From Owenia fusiformis (taxonomy: Eukaryota > Annelida > Polychaeta > Sabellida > Oweniidae), in NCBI GenBank assembly GCA_903813345.2, contig CAIIXF020000003.1, positions 21,898,931 through 21,962,930 on the forward strand: a DNA stretch of 64,000 nucleotides. The letters run 5' to 3'. Every line of letters starts with the position of its first letter. The first letter of the stretch is position 1. The notes under the pieces are model-generated. The model worked only from the letters and a program-made list of their open reading frames with translations, searched no databases and had not been told where the DNA came from. Of this stretch, positions 13,201 to 27,957 are shown piece after piece. A program made the translations under genes and the position numbers.

Positions 13201-16200
13201 GCATATATCCAAGACAATCCTAATTTGTACCTATACAAAAAAGTAAATTTGATGTCAACATTGTTCAAACTTTAACATCAATTGGCTACAGTAGATTTAT
13301 ATCAGAAAACAATCTACATTATACATACAGCTGTTATGTATACTTCCTGGAAGACATAATTTTAATGTGTATATTTTGGTATATAATTCGGATACAGTAA
13401 ATAGCGCATATACTCATATATTATATTTTATTATACCATATCTTATTATATTATAATATATCATATTTCATTATATTATATAATATACAGGTCAAGCGGG
13501 CACTGTATAGCCTTTGTGTTTTATATTTTATTTTTGTCAAAGTCATTATCAGATTAAAATTGATTCTCCCAGTTAGAAACTGTGATATTTTTAATGGAAG
13601 ACAATTGCTTTTCTAGCACCTGCAAATATCATATTTACTTGAATTAAGTTCAATTTGAGTACAATATTATAAAACATGCTTATAAGGGCCATTGTAAATG
13701 TAACATAGTTAATAATATATGGCTTAAACGTAATTTGATATTAAAGAGTAAACATTTCGTGTAGAATACTTTGTCAGAATTTCAGTTCAACAAAATAGAA
13801 CTGTATTTGTGGCAGTCCCCACATAGATTTACAGAAGTGGGTTATACGAGTATAAACAAGGGAGATATCCTGGAGTATCAAAAATAAGGATAAATGCTAT
13901 TTTTGTAGCAATAAGAATATTGAAAAGAGAGAGTATGATATCACGCACATCTTTAAATTAAACAATTAGAATAATGAATGCTATTTGAAAACAGAGACAT
14001 CGTTTGTATAAGTCTCAGATATTAAGCAAGACCAAACACGCTGTAATCACCCTTCACCCTCTATGCATTGCAATATCCAACACGTCAGTGAACGTACATA
14101 ATTTTTTTTATTAACTCCATTCTACCAATTTGCAATTATAAATAAAGTATTTATATTTTAAAATGGAAATGATGTTATATATATAAACATATATTGTGTA
14201 TATAAGTATAAGGAAACCAATCATCCAACCTTATGGCATTACAGACTTATACAATAACAGCTACATCTAGTACAATCTAATAGAAGAAGATGCGATTATT
14301 CAAAAAGGGCTGTATCAATTATATGTCAGATGTCTAATATTTATGTTTCGTAAATTAGCCGAATAAAAACAAATAAATACAATAAAGCTATATTAATAAT
14401 TAATATCTGGGTATTTTAGCTCAAAATAAACAAGCAATAGTGATCGTATTTGTTCATTTTATATCGCCTGATTAGTCTTGTCAAACTCTATAAATCTCAA
14501 TGTAAGGTGGTCAATTTAAAGTGGCCCAGATTTAATATCATAACCTGGTGGAGGTATACGTCGTTTACCTAAATTCTTAGCGCTTAATCAATTTCTTTTC
14601 AAAAACTACACAAAATAACCGAGGTGGTTAAATTATAGAATATCTTTTGGTATTTTTTCCCATTGAAATTCTTAGTAGAAATGTTCTAGTTTAAATTGAA
14701 ATGCAATTGAAAAGCTAGAGTTTTTCTAAGGGGTATTCAAGCATAGGCTAGCCCTAGGGGTGTTGCAAATGTAACTAGTTGAAATGGTATTTGACTAGGT
14801 CTAGTAATTTATGTTTCCATACATATCCATTTCTATAGATATCCTTACAGCATTGTGTAGAGATATACACCTGTGCGTTATTGTAAAAGCAGTCTATTGA
14901 TACCCGAGATTCTATTGATTTGTAATGAAGTAGTTCAAACGATGCAAACACTAACCAAAGCTAGTACATACTGTCAACAAGCCTTCCCAGTGAGAACTTA
15001 CAACAAGTTTGTACTTTCCATCAATGGTCGAGTATATAAGTGGGATATCAACGCTATACTTATAAGCTCTTGAACAAATCTTTAAGTACCCTGTTTAAAC
15101 CATGTTATATCTGATCAAGTTTTATCCGATATTGCGGCAAAGATCAAACAAAACCTACTGAATACAGTCGAGTAATCGATGTTTGATGTATTAAAATGTA
15201 TTTTACACTTACATATAATTTTAATTACTAGGGCGGATCTTGGGTTTGTCTGGTAGCATTTGCTAGAATCGCCTCGGGTTATGTAGCACAATAAGATCTG
15301 AAAGGGTATTTGTCTGAAATAACGAAAGAAGAAATATAAGAAGTCGACAAGATTTAGCACTATATTTCTTTCGTTCAACATAGACACACCCTGTTTCAAA
15401 AAGTTCATACATTTTACTAAAAACACGCCATTTCTCTGTTCGTTAGAATAGATGTAAATTATCTTGGCATGTTATGTTCAAAATGGCATGTTCATTACAT
15501 CACGTTAGTAACGTCATTCCTTCTTGTTTTCATCTTTACAAATTATAGTGAATTTCAACTATTGCAGCCATTATATTTTTCTTCAGGTAGCGTTTATAAA
15601 TGGACAAGAATAATTTGTTGTAAGACGAAGAACTTGCGAAAGGTGTGTGTTTATCTGTTTGTTTGTATACTTGTTAGTGTGTTTGCCGGTGAATTAGAGG
15701 GTGAATTAGGGCATTTAGCTACCTTATTTCACATGCTATCTATGTCTACTTGAAAACGAAACATATGAAGTAAAAGTCACGATATTTGCTATTATATGGT
15801 GAACCTTTGATGTTTCTGAAAAAAATTTAATTTGTTTTTCTTGAAGTGATTTTAGATTTCAATTTGTAATTTATCATAGACACCTCTGGTTTTGGCATAT
15901 TTTATTGCTTTAATTGTTTTCGCTTTTTATATTCCACGTTACTTTATATTACTCGGTGAAGGTGGTGTAGAGGATTAATTTGTTCATCCCAGGTGTAAAT
16001 TAAAAATATATACAGTTAACATCAACATTATACTTCGTTTTGTCAATTTAAAAGCGGACGTGCAATGTGCATTTATGCAATTCAGGACTAACCCTTACAT
16101 AATGTTTTTTTGTAAAGTTTTGGTGCTGTATCAGTGCAGAATTTGATCATGTACAAGACCATACAATTAATTCTATCAATTTAGAAAGGTGAACATGCAA

Positions 16201-17079
16201 CATGCATAAATTTTACTATTATGTTTTATATTTTTTTATGAAAATCAGTGTCAATTCGAATGTAATTTTCTAAAATTCTGATGGTACAATAAGTTCGAAC
16301 ACCTGTATAAAGTCTAAAATATCAAGTTTACTCGAAACAAATTAAGTCTATCAATGTGAAACCGTATTGCCCCTTGGGTAAAACGCCACTGTGGAACTAA
16401 CCTTAAAACATAAATAGCTCAAAGAAGTCATATTTGTCAGAAATAAATTGAAATAATCATGAATATAACATTATAAATAGTATCAAAATCGTATAACTTC
16501 AATTTATTTTTGATATGAGTGAGGAAGTGGTCATATCCATTAAATAAATTCAAGCCAAGGAGTTCAACAATGTTGTAGCAATGTGCTATAGTTTAATATA
16601 TGACTAGTAATGTAATAGTGTTTAGTAAATACTTCAGTTTCACCAAATTATATTTATAATGCCGAAATTATTGAAATCATCGAAACTCTACACAGATTTT
16701 GGTGTATGCAAAAGAAATCGAGAATTTGTATTTGTTGTGTATTTTTAGTTTTAAAATAAGACAGGTGATATTATATTAAAGAAAAACAGCCCCTATACAT
16801 TTATCAAATGAATAGTTTCACTTTTTTCAAATATTGCCTAAGAAGGTCAAGTAAAAGAGTATCAAATGAATATATTTATTCATATATGGCTGAGTTTTTG
16901 TACATTTCCAGCGTCTATTCTGTTTCTTACATATTTACATTAAGAATGAGTGGTTTAAAAATAATAACATAAATGCACTTGAAACTTGAAACAACCCAGA
17001 AGGTAACATCAGGGCACCAAGAAGTTCACAAGAGACCTTATCACTTCCGAATGTTTTAACGTATTGAAATATGCATCAA
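10246..17079. other. Intergenic gene desert
   Basis: 6.8 kb with no supportable gene. The longest open frames (97 aa at 11938-12231, 103 aa at 15115-15426, 94 aa at 15469-15753) are low-complexity translations of AT-rich DNA and match nothing I recognise. About 13405-13490 is nearly pure A+T built from TTATATTATA words. Confidence 0.5.
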
Positions 17080-17240
17080 AAAGTCGTCTGTTGATGAATA
17101 TTTATTTCAATTTCTCTAGAAAATATGAATGCAATAAATCATTGCTAGCCATTCTGCCCAGTTTAGGATATTAACTTTAACCCTGTATATCTTTTTTACT
17201 AATTCCTCTTTTTGTCACTGTATTTTGCATTTCAAACCAT
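17080..17240 (+). repeat. Dispersed repeat family A, copy 5
   Basis: It starts AGTCGTCTG, then has TTTATTTCAATTTCTCT. It also shows a downstream block, TTTGCATTTCAAACCATGG near 17225-17245, that recurs after the copies at 29540 and 39813 and near 56249. The family therefore seems to extend to about 200 bp. Confidence 0.6.
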
Positions 17241-17439
17241 GGCCCGTTGTGACATTTTATACATCTCTTTGAGGAATTCATCCCAGCTGTGGCATGACAT
17301 GACTGTTATTCTTTTACTGACCAGACAGAAAAATTCTCAAAAATTAAATCTCAAGATGGCCATGTTATAATGAACAAATACCATTAAACATTATAAGATT
17401 CACGAGGATTAGAGTATCAGTTATAAACAATGAATTTTT

Positions 17440-17528
17440 ATCATATAATGCTATTGAGAAATGTGATTGCTTATTCAAATTTTAAAGAGAGAATAGCATG
17501 AAATATCTAAAGGCAGACGACATTTCTG
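17440..17528 (-). repeat. Dispersed repeat family A, copy 6
   Basis: On the minus strand it reads TGTCGTCTGCC, then ATTCTCTCTTTAAAATTTG, then AATAAGCAATCAC. It faces copy 5 in inverted orientation about 200 bp away. Confidence 0.65.
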
Positions 17529-19844
17529 ACTGGGGGTGTCACATTCATTGCGAAGCTTCAAGTTGCACTTTCCCATCGTGTGGATAAGATGGACCTATTG
17601 CGGTCCAAGCAGTGGTGAAAATCGATAGTCAACGGTGAGAAACCCTGACCAGCCCCCAACTGGGCATATCTTTTAATCCATCTAAACCCACCCGAATCTT
17701 GACACCTGATTCTTCAGATTTCTGGAAGACTTTAGTGGAGTTCATTTGATTGCTCTTAGTCTATTACTCGAGCCCCGGGATTATACTTGTATAAATAGAT
17801 ATTCCTATCACTCATTGACAAGTCTTGTAATAAAGAAAATAAATAAGTTCTAAATTGGACACCTCCACCACAGAGACATCCATTTACTCATCATTGCTAA
17901 TTATGAATTGTTTAGCTGTACCCGCAACACAAATTCCATTTGCTTGTTGCAGCATTTGTTCAATTTCTTTGGAAAATTTAAAGAAGGTTTCACATTTTCT
18001 TAGATTTCTAAACATTTCCGAGTGAATTTTACATGTCTGTTTATTCTATTCATTCCGCGCTCCATCCGTTGCTACACAATTTTACTTTTTGAAAGCATGA
18101 CCCCCTGAACTATTCCTTGAATCAGCAAATCAATTTAGAATGCAATGTGGTGAAAGTTCTTCAGTTATACTAGTAATGCATCCAAATATAAAGATTGCAT
18201 TAGATAACCAAATATTATATAAGGACTAGGGCTGTTTATGCTCAGAAATAATACGAGGAGAAAAGGGGATAACTTATATTAAAAGCATTAAGCCAAGGTA
18301 AAATCATAAAAAAATATTAAAGCCAAATCTATGTTCTATTGTTTGATCTACAACACATCATTGCAGTAGAATTAATCTTAGTAAAATCCCGATGCGAATG
18401 AAGAAAAACTACTCTCAGTTCTGAATTACACAAATTGAAAAGAAAAGCTTTAACTCTCTGACTGATTATTTGTAATGATTCTGCAACGTCAACAATACAA
18501 TAAATAAATGATACCATATCATATTAATCTGTCATCCATATTTAGCTATTACCTTCTTGAAAGTAAATTAGATTATTATTAATTCACATTTAATTGTTTA
18601 TGACGTGGCGAAAAACGAGGTAGATGATTGAAATGACATTTATTTAATTCGGATAAAAAGAGAGTGTGACATTGGATCAGCCAAGTTCATCTGGCACATA
18701 TTGTTCTCATTCCCCGCGCAGACGATTTTACCAGAACTATTACAATTTCTCATTTCTGTTTAAAAAATTGAATGAAGTATATTATATTCTGAATAATAAA
18801 TACAATATATCCTACAATATTCCATGCAGTATATGCGATTAGGTAATATTTTCACGCATTTTTGTTATATATTTGAAAATAAACCAACACCATTTTGACA
18901 TCTTGTTTCGATCAGACATACCACAGTAGCTTACCCGTGTGATATTACAGCCGACATATGGATGTCAACTCCAAATATACTGCCCCCAAGAGACCAAGCA
19001 AAACGAAACGGGTGCAGCTTTTAAAGTTCATGGTATTTTATAGAAATTCCACAGAGAGTCTTTTTCCAGCACAAATGTAATAAATGCAATTGATACAATT
19101 GCGTACATTTCCGTGTCACAGACCCCACTGTAAATTTGCCCCCGTTTCTAGATCTAAATGTATGAAGCAAAATGCCACATTTATTTTATAATTATCTTTT
19201 ATTGGGTCCGTATAATATGGAATGCCGATTGAGATGCGTGTCGGATCAATAATTATACTTGCTTATAATAACATCGTGTTGAACTAATCGGATAAGAGGA
19301 ATTAACGTGTGGATATTTTCAGTTTGATTTTAATCTTACTTTTTGACAAGTGTAAAATAATCCGTTTATTTATGATATGGCCATAGTTCAATAATTTAAT
19401 ATGGAGAAAATGTGTCACTCTATTGAAATTACTTTATTAAACGATGGAAAATGTACACCTGTAATAATTTCATAAATAAAAAATAACAGACTTATAGCGG
19501 ATTCTTATGCTGGTGTTTGTATTATCGCTCGCAAATTGGAAACATTGTCACAGTGGTGGCTAATCTATTGCAGGCGCGTAGGTCATGATTATGACCATAG
19601 ATCGTGAATTCTATATTAAAGAGAGAATCAGATATAGCGAGCAGGCTAAACAAAAAATTGTTTCAATTTCAGAATATTTTTGGCTCATGTCATTCCTTGT
19701 CATGTCTATTTTCTAAAAATCACAAAAGTGCATACTTTATTCCAAGAAAACTAAAGATTTTTACAATAATGTATTATTTTCTATAAGAATGGTTACCATT
19801 CTTATTATTTGGGAGAATTTAAACATTTTGCACTCATTTTTGCA
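17529..19844. other. Intergenic, nothing recognised
   Basis: AT-rich and gene-free. A short palindrome near 19578-19594 (GGTCAT, 4-nt spacer, ATGACC) is the only motif that caught attention. Confidence 0.4.
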
Positions 19845-19995
19845 CTTTGAATCATTAATAACTTCACCAATTTATAACATTTTGTATATCTTTTGGGAGA
19901 TATTGTATTTGATATTGTAAGGAATAGATTGGTAGGTCAATTATACATGTTGCTTGTAATTTTGTCACCCCCTATAGATCAGATTCTGCCTTTAA
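19845..19995 (+). repeat. Dispersed repeat family B, copy 1
   Basis: This stretch matches the reverse complement of 27958-28116 along its length. Shared landmarks in order are CTTTGAATCATTAA, TTGGGAGATAT, GTAAGGAATA, AATTTTGTCACCCCC and GATTCTGCCTTT. No coding capacity is seen. It is a diverged interspersed repeat of unknown class. Confidence 0.8.
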
Positions 19996-20339
19996 AGGCC
20001 CCATATAAAGTTTAAAGCATTTTATAATGATGAAATGAAAGATAAATAAATACAAAATAAAATTCTATAATAAAGCATATTATAGTCTTACGCAATGTTA
20101 TTAAAATGTGCTATTTAATTTCAATAAGTTGAATTTGAGGAGTTTCTAAATTGTGAAAAATTGTGGAACATTGACGGTTTAAAAAAAGAATTTACCACCT
20201 GAGTGGTACCACTGCGATATATCGTGACATTACACATTTTAAAAAATGCATTAAATGTTTATATAGTATACAGTAGTCACAACCAAATCATTGAATGGTC
20301 GAAATGATTGCTCGATACGAGTTTTGAGAAAATAATGTA
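19996..20339. other. Intergenic, nothing recognised
   Basis: AT-rich DNA leading into the minisatellite. No pattern seen. Confidence 0.4.
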
Positions 20340-23300
20340 TTTAAAGTGCCAGCGGTGTATACACCAAATCAACCATATCATTCATAGTATAAATCGACCA
20401 TCATGTACGCTACAAATCAAAGATCATCAAACACAATATAAATCGACCATCATGTACAATACATATCAAAGATCATCAAACACAATATAAATCGACCATC
20501 AGGTACAATACATATCAAAGATCATCAAACACAATATACATCGACCATCATGTACAATACAATTCAACCATATCATACACAATATAGATCGACCTTAGTG
20601 TACACTACAAATCAACCGTATCATATACAATATAAATCGACCATCATGTACGCTACAAATCAACCGTATCATATACAATATAAATCGACCATCTTGTACA
20701 CTACAAATAAACGATATCATAAACAATATAAATTGACCATTATGTACGCTACAAATCAATTATATCATGTAAAATATAAATCAAATATCATTCAAAATAC
20801 AAATCAACCATCATACACAATATAAATTGACCATCATGTACGCTACAAATCAACCATATCATAAACAATATAAATCGACCATCATGTGCGCTACAAATCA
20901 ACATTATCATATACAATATAAACCGACCATAGTGTACACTACAAATCAACCGTATCATACACGATATAAATCGACCATCATGTACGCTACAAATCAACCA
21001 TATCATAAACAATATAAATCGACCATCATGTGCGCTACAAATCAACATTATCATATACAATATAAACCGACCATAGTGTACACTACAAATCAACCGTATC
21101 ATACACGATATAAATCGACCATCATGTACGCTACAAATCAACCATATCATATACAATATAAATCGACCATAGTGTACTCTACAAATCAACCATATCATAT
21201 ACAATATAAATCGACCATCATGTACGCTACAAATCAACATTATCATATACAATATAAATCGACCATCATGTACGCTTTAAATCAACATTATCATATACAA
21301 TATAAATCTACCATCATATACGCTACAAATCAACCATATGACATACAATTTAAATCGACCATCATGTATGCTATAAATAAACCATATCAATATAAATCGA
21401 CCGTCATGTACGCTACAAATCAACCATATCATATACAATATAAATCGACCATCATGTACGCTACAAATCAACCATATCATATAAAATATAAATCGACCAT
21501 CATGTATGCTACAAATAAACCATACCATAGACTATACAATATAAATCGACCATCATGTATGCTACAAATAAACCATACCATACACAATGTAAATCGACCA
21601 TCAGGTATGCTACAAATAAACCATACCATACACAATGTAAATCGACCATCATGTATGCTACAAATAAACCATACCATATAAAATATAAATCGACCATCAT
21701 GTATGCTACAAATAAACCATACCATAGACTATACAATATAAATCGACCATCATGTATGCTACAAATAAACCATACCATACACAATGTAAATCGACCATCA
21801 GGTATGCTACAAATAAACCATACCATACACAATGTAAATCGACCATCATGTATGCTACAAATAAACCATACCATACACAATGTAAATCGACCATCATGTA
21901 TGCTACAAATAAACCATATCATACACAATATAAATCGACCATCATGTACGCTACAAATAAACCATATCATACACAATATAAATCGACCATCATGTATGCT
22001 ACAAATAAACCATACCATACACAATGTAAATCGACCATCATGTATGATACAAATAAACCATACCATAGACTATACAATATAAATCGACCATCATGTATGC
22101 TACAAATAAACCATACCATACACAATGTAAATCGACCATCATGTATGCTACAAATAAACCATACCATACACAATGTAAATCGACCATCATGTATGCTACA
22201 AATAAACCATACCATACACAATGTAAATCGACCATCATGTATGCTACAAATAAACCATACCATACACAATGTAAATCGACCATCATGTATGCTACAAATA
22301 AACCATATCATACACAATATAAATCGACCATCATGTATGCTACAAATAAACCATATCATACACAATATAAATCGACCATCATGTATGCTACAAATAAACC
22401 ATACCATACACAATGTAAATCGACCATCATGTATGCTACAAATAAACCATACCATACACAATGTAAATCGACCATCATGAATGCTACAAATAAACCATAT
22501 CATACACAATATAAATCGACCATCATGTATGCTACAACTAAACCATATCATACACAATATAAATCGACCATCATGTATGCTACAAATAAACCATACCATA
22601 CACAATATAAATCGACCATCATGTATGCTACAAATAAACCATACCATACACAATGTAAATCGACCATCATGTATGCTACAAATAAACCATACCATACACA
22701 ATATAAATCGACCATCATGTATGCTACAAATAAACCATACCATACACAATGTAAATCGACCATCATGTATGCTACAAATAAACCATATCATACACAATGT
22801 AAATCGACCATCATGTATGCTACAAATAAACCATACCATACACAATGTAAATCGACCATCATGTATGCTACAAATAAACCATATCATACACAATGTAAAT
22901 CGACCATCATGTATGCTACAAATAAACCATACCATACACAATGTAAATCGACCATCATGTATGCTACAAATAAACCATATCATACACAATGTAAATCGAC
23001 CATCATGTATGCTACAAATAAACCATACCATACACAATGTAAATCGACCATCATGTATGCTACAAATAAACCATATCATACACAATGTAAATCGACCATC
23101 ATGTATGCTACAAATAAACCATACCATACACAATGTAAATCGACCATCATGTATGCTACAAATAAACCATACCATACACAATGTAAATCGACCATCATGT
23201 ATGCTACAAATCATGTACCATTGTGTACAATATAAATCAAATATCATGCAAAATACAAATCAACCATCATACACAATATAAATTGACCATAATGTATGCT

Positions 23301-23430
23301 ACAAATTAACATATCATATACAATATAAATCTACCATCACGGGCGCTACATATCTAACAAATAAAATATCATGCACAATGCAAAGCAACTATCATACACA
23401 ATATAATTCGACCATTGTGCATATTTCACA
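20340..23430. repeat. 48-bp minisatellite, about 62 units
   Basis: A head-to-tail array with a 48-bp unit built on ATCGACCATCATGTATGC, ACAAATAAACCATACCATAC and ACAATGTAA. The edges are diverged: 51-bp units occur near 20400-20540, and degenerate units run from 23220 to 23430. The core (21540-23210) is nearly uniform. A 53-bp variant carrying ATAGACTATAC appears at about 21524, 21721 and 22062. A three-unit (144-bp) block is duplicated at about 20827-21114, and from about 22770 to 23110 units alternate CCATATC and CCATACC to give a 96-bp period. Because 48 is divisible by 3 and the unit lacks stop codons in several frames, both strands show long repetitive open frames of up to 426 codons. These are a by-product of the repeat, not genes. 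Confidence 0.95.
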
Positions 23431-26400
23431 TTTTACGTCGTATGCAGTAAATAAGTATCAATCGATATAGACAATTCAAACCACGAACTTTGAAGATGGT
23501 ATATGGCCGAAATTGACTCCGCCATATATTCGAAAGCCTGACCACCGTGGGATTTTATATTTACTAGTTTACTTGGATTAACGGCTAATTATACATTCTT
23601 CATAAACAGATCACAGATTTATCTACAATTTCTCAAGTGTCTGTATTACATATTATGTTTATTAGTAATTAGGGAATTAACACTCTCGTTAACGCTGATA
23701 GACATTAAAATGGCATGTATTAGATAACATGGGAACATCTTTGACAGTGACAGTTTGATTTGGATTATTTTCCACTGTTGGAATCGTCTTGCCCTTGGCA
23801 CATGTACAAGTGTAAACAGTTCTTCCTCAATTTTGCAATTTAATGTGACAATATCCAGGGCAAATATGTAATACGTCGTAATCTTAGTAACCCTTTTGTA
23901 ACTCCCCCCATAACATCTCACCTCTACATATATACATCGCAATGATGTACAAGTGCAATACGCTACCTCATTTCTAATGCAGTGCCTGGTGTTCACCTAT
24001 TAAAATTGGGTTTAGTCTATGAAGCCCGTGTGGTCCCCTCCTCGTATACAGTCCTGCTCCACAATCTGGTGGTGAGGGTGGTTAGGGGGAGGGGTTCCAG
24101 AACATTAATGCAACATACAGCCATATTTGACACTGACTTATATTCGATTTCTTCACCTGTTCAAAATCATCCCTATCATCATGAAAACAAACAAACAAAT
24201 GTTTTCTAATCAGGAACACTTCTTTCGTTTTCTACATTTTATAAGTTTTTAATATGGACACGGGGCTCTGAAAACTCGAGCGGACCAGGGGTCAGGTCGG
24301 GCTATTCGGACCTAGTTCGGGACTGATTTCCAGCTCCCGAAAAACCCTTATCATATCTAAAGTCTCATTTGGAAATATTTACAAATTATTTACAAAATAT
24401 TTGGCCTATACCCCAAGCCCACCCTTTTCAATTCCCGGGGTCATCCTTGCCAAAATTAACACGTGACAATCTGGCTTTTGATGGCAAACGGTGTATGTGG
24501 ATAATGTGGGTGTGATACCATGGTAATCAGGAAAGAAAACAAAGACAAAAAAATACAAACAATGTCAAACAAGAGAATCAATCCATGGAAACTTGCGTCA
24601 AGTCCCTTGCCCTGCCAATAGTCTTAGAATATTTGCAAATGTAGGTTATTTGACAATTCACATCAAGTATGCTGGCATGACATTATGCGCAAACAGATCG
24701 CAAAGTCGCACCATTTTGGACATAACGTTCCAAAGAGCAAGACATCCTCAATGCACGATACGTGGAATATATTTGATTATGCATTTATATGAGAATGCAG
24801 GCGTGACGTCATATCTAACAGACACTGACTCAAATTAATGAAACAATAAGATCGCACATTTAAGCCATTTACTTCTCGAAAATGTTTTCAGATCTAGATT
24901 TTAGTGCTAACCTACTTATCTGTGCAGATCATCCCTTGAAAGTAGAGTACATTAGGTAATATGTTTGCATCGTCTGTAGTCTCCATGGGGAATCACCACA
25001 AGCATTTTTGAACGTAAAACCAACAATCGAAATCCTATCCAGAAAATGATGTTCAACATTTCTAAAACATTTCACTTCAAAACAAATCTATTATCTATCA
25101 CCATAGATGAACCCCCTATGATCCTCATCATCACATCTTTTTGTTTTCAAACCACCAATAAGCTTCTATAAAGTACCTGCTGAAAGAAAGCTGTGATCTA
25201 TAACGATGGGATGACCCTGCTTAAAGCAAATTTGTCAATTACAATCTAAAATGAATAATAAATAGGTAAGTATTAAAACTATGTTGCTGTACCCCTAATA
25301 CTCTAATTTTTGTAACAACATTGATGTAACGCTCAATTACTCAGTAAAAGAAAAGATTACCTGCCCAATACAAGAAAATATATTTCACTTTTTGTGATTT
25401 TACAACATGGGGTCTATGGGGAATTTTCAAAGTTGATAAACTCTTTTCAAAACCACATTTCTAGATGTTATTTTACATGTAGATTCCAAATATGACATCA
25501 TTTTCACTGAATTTTATTTCTACTCGCATCTGTGTAAGTGTTAATTTAGATAATTATATAATTTAATTCAATGCAGAACTTAAGTATCTCCATGATATGT
25601 CGTAGATTTGTCAGTATCCTTGGAGGCATGTCTTTTAATTGTTTATTACTAGACGCATGCATTTCATCCTAGGGTAGTGACGTATTCTCCAATTACAACA
25701 CAGCCATGCGTTATACTATCACGTAATATTATGAGAATGTGTTTATAATTTTATCTAAACAAATTAGCGTTTAAGGTGTCACCTTGTTTTCACCTTCCTT
25801 AACCGACTCTACTGATAACATGTTGGTAGATGTACACTACCCTCAAAAACATTGGCAATCCCGACTTATTGAATAGTTTGCTTATGCGCGCGTGTTGTGT
25901 AATAAAATGAATAAAACTTCAAATACATTTATAGATCAGAATTTTCTCATTTTGGGATGCACTGTCTACTATATCTTTTAATAGAGATATCTCAGCTTTA
26001 GATAAAGAGAGACTCTGATAAATCAGAATGGAATCCAATGACAAAATTAAATCTTTAACATCAATACAACAGACTTTTCCACATGATTGTTCAGATGGGT
26101 GCTACTGGTTGCCTAACTTTTAGAGTGGAGTGTACGTTGATGGGTATAAAATGTAAATACTTGCGAAATCTTAAAGATGTATTCCAACCGAACGCCGGCG
26201 TGTTTGTCTGTCGTGGTTGTGGTACTAGATTCGACATTTCGAATTTAACTTAAAAAGAAAAACCAGATATGGTATGGCAAATGATTTTTAACAATCATAC
26301 GATATTAATTTTTTCATCAAAATAACTGTTTATGCAATGACAAATATCTCAAGGTAATAGAATTATCAATAATAATCTCTGAAAACCCATGATAAAGGCA

Positions 26401-27186
26401 CCACCTTGAAACATTTTTTAAAATATTGGGCGTTATTTCTCCTCATTTGTATTGCCTTGTGCAACAAGAGATTGGTATGCCTTCAAAGAAGAAAGGCATT
26501 GAAAGTCTAGGGTGACCAAAATTACCATGGGTTTTCCCAATAGGAAAATAAAGTGGGATATGGTACAGTAAAGCATTTTGAATTTGTAGAGACAGAAAAC
26601 TTGTGCCTGTATCATGGAAGTTAAGTGATGACACACTTTCCTACAGTGACTCCCTGCAGCGTTGTCAGTTTTTGGCAACAATACCAATTAATGTAGAAGC
26701 TACGGCGAATTACAAATGAAAAAACGGGATAAACTTCCGTGCCATAATCCCCAAAACGTCCCACACACCTTGTAAAAATTAGGAATACGCATTGCATTAG
26801 GGCAATCATCTCGAGATCTCTTCAAAATCAAAGTTGCAACCACTACATGCCTTCCGAAAAAAGCGAAAAAAACTCGGATGGACTACTCCTTTAAACTATT
26901 GTGTCTGTTAATGACTGAGTGATGGATCGTCTTGGCAACGAATTTGCAGTATACCTACGCACTGTTGGCAGTTTACTCCAAAAGCAGTTCATACTACTGT
27001 AAACATTTTGCCAACGTGTTGAATGTGCACTTTAATTGCTAATATAATTGTCTCGATAGCTAGGTCGGTTTGTCTCATACCGACGTATCTTTGTTTCCGG
27101 TTATGCAAAAATATTATGCAAAGATGTTTTGCAAAATGAGAATTAATAGTACCGTGGGTACTGGGCTCACATGGTGTTGCTCAAAA
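23431..27186. other. Intergenic, nothing recognised
   Basis: 3.7 kb without a supportable gene. About 23640-24840 is somewhat GC-richer with overlapping open frames of up to 116 aa that I do not recognise. The hairpin-like GGTCGGTTTGTCTCATACCG near 27064 borders the next repeat and may belong to it. Confidence 0.4.
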
Positions 27187-27893
27187 GTGAATGATGGCTA
27201 AAATGGCTGAAAATGAAAAAATGGATAACATTTTTTGCTGATTTTTTGTAACAAAATTATTTCATACAACTACCCTTTACATTGACATGGATTTTTTCAA
27301 TGCAGGACACTTGAAATTATTTGTAAAGCTAGGAAATGGGTCAAAGGTGAATTCTGCGAGACAAAAATGGTGACCATTTTGAATATAGGCGAGCTTTTGA
27401 AGCAGGAGTCATAGGGGAGTTTTCTGTATTGATGTTGAACAGAAATAACTTAAAACAGGAATCCTATCGATAGAGGTTTTAAAACGTGCCATTATTGTTG
27501 ACGGAAAAGTGGATTTCGCGAGTCAGATGGACAAATTAATCTTAACTAAAATGGCTGAAAATAAAAAAATGGATATAGTTTTTTGCTGATTTTTTGTAAC
27601 GAACTTATTTCATACAACTACTCTTTACATTGATCTGGATTTTTACGATGCAGGACACCTGAAATTATTTGTAAAGCTAGGAAATGGGTCAAACGTGAAT
27701 TTTGCGAGACAAAAATGGCGGCCATTTTGAAAAAAAGCGAGCTTTTGAACCAGGAGTCATAGGGGAGTTTTCTGAAATTGATGTTGAACAGAAATAATTT
27801 AAAACAGGAATCCTATCGACAGAGGTTTTAAAACGTGTCACTATTGTTGACGGACGGACGGACGGACAGACAGACGGATAGGGGGATATCAGG
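27187..27893. repeat. Two-unit 348-bp tandem repeat ending in a (GGAC)n-type tail
   Basis: The unit starting TAAAATGGCTGAAAAT at 27199 starts again at 27547, a 348-bp offset, and the copies match closely with scattered substitutions. The second copy ends in GACGGACGGACGGACAGACA (27849 onward), a tail type I associate with repeats in mollusc genomes. No protein is encoded. The array may be an internal duplication inside one transposable element or a short satellite. Confidence 0.85.
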
Positions 27894-27957
27894 ATATAAT
27901 TGCATTTAAGAATCATATTTGAGAAACCCTAATCGTACATTCCAAATACGAAACATA

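Noticed and set aside
19578-19594. GGTCA palindrome resembling a nuclear-receptor site
   Set aside because: A single short palindrome far from any gene, with no supporting context.
20788-23281. Long open frames (up to 426 codons) on both strands of the minisatellite
   Set aside because: They arise because the repeat unit is a multiple of three without stops in several frames. They overlap each other in many frames, and the protein would be a pure 16-residue repeat with no start or end logic.
20340-23430. CRISPR-like array
   Set aside because: The whole 48-bp unit is repeated with no unique spacers, and the window is an animal genome.
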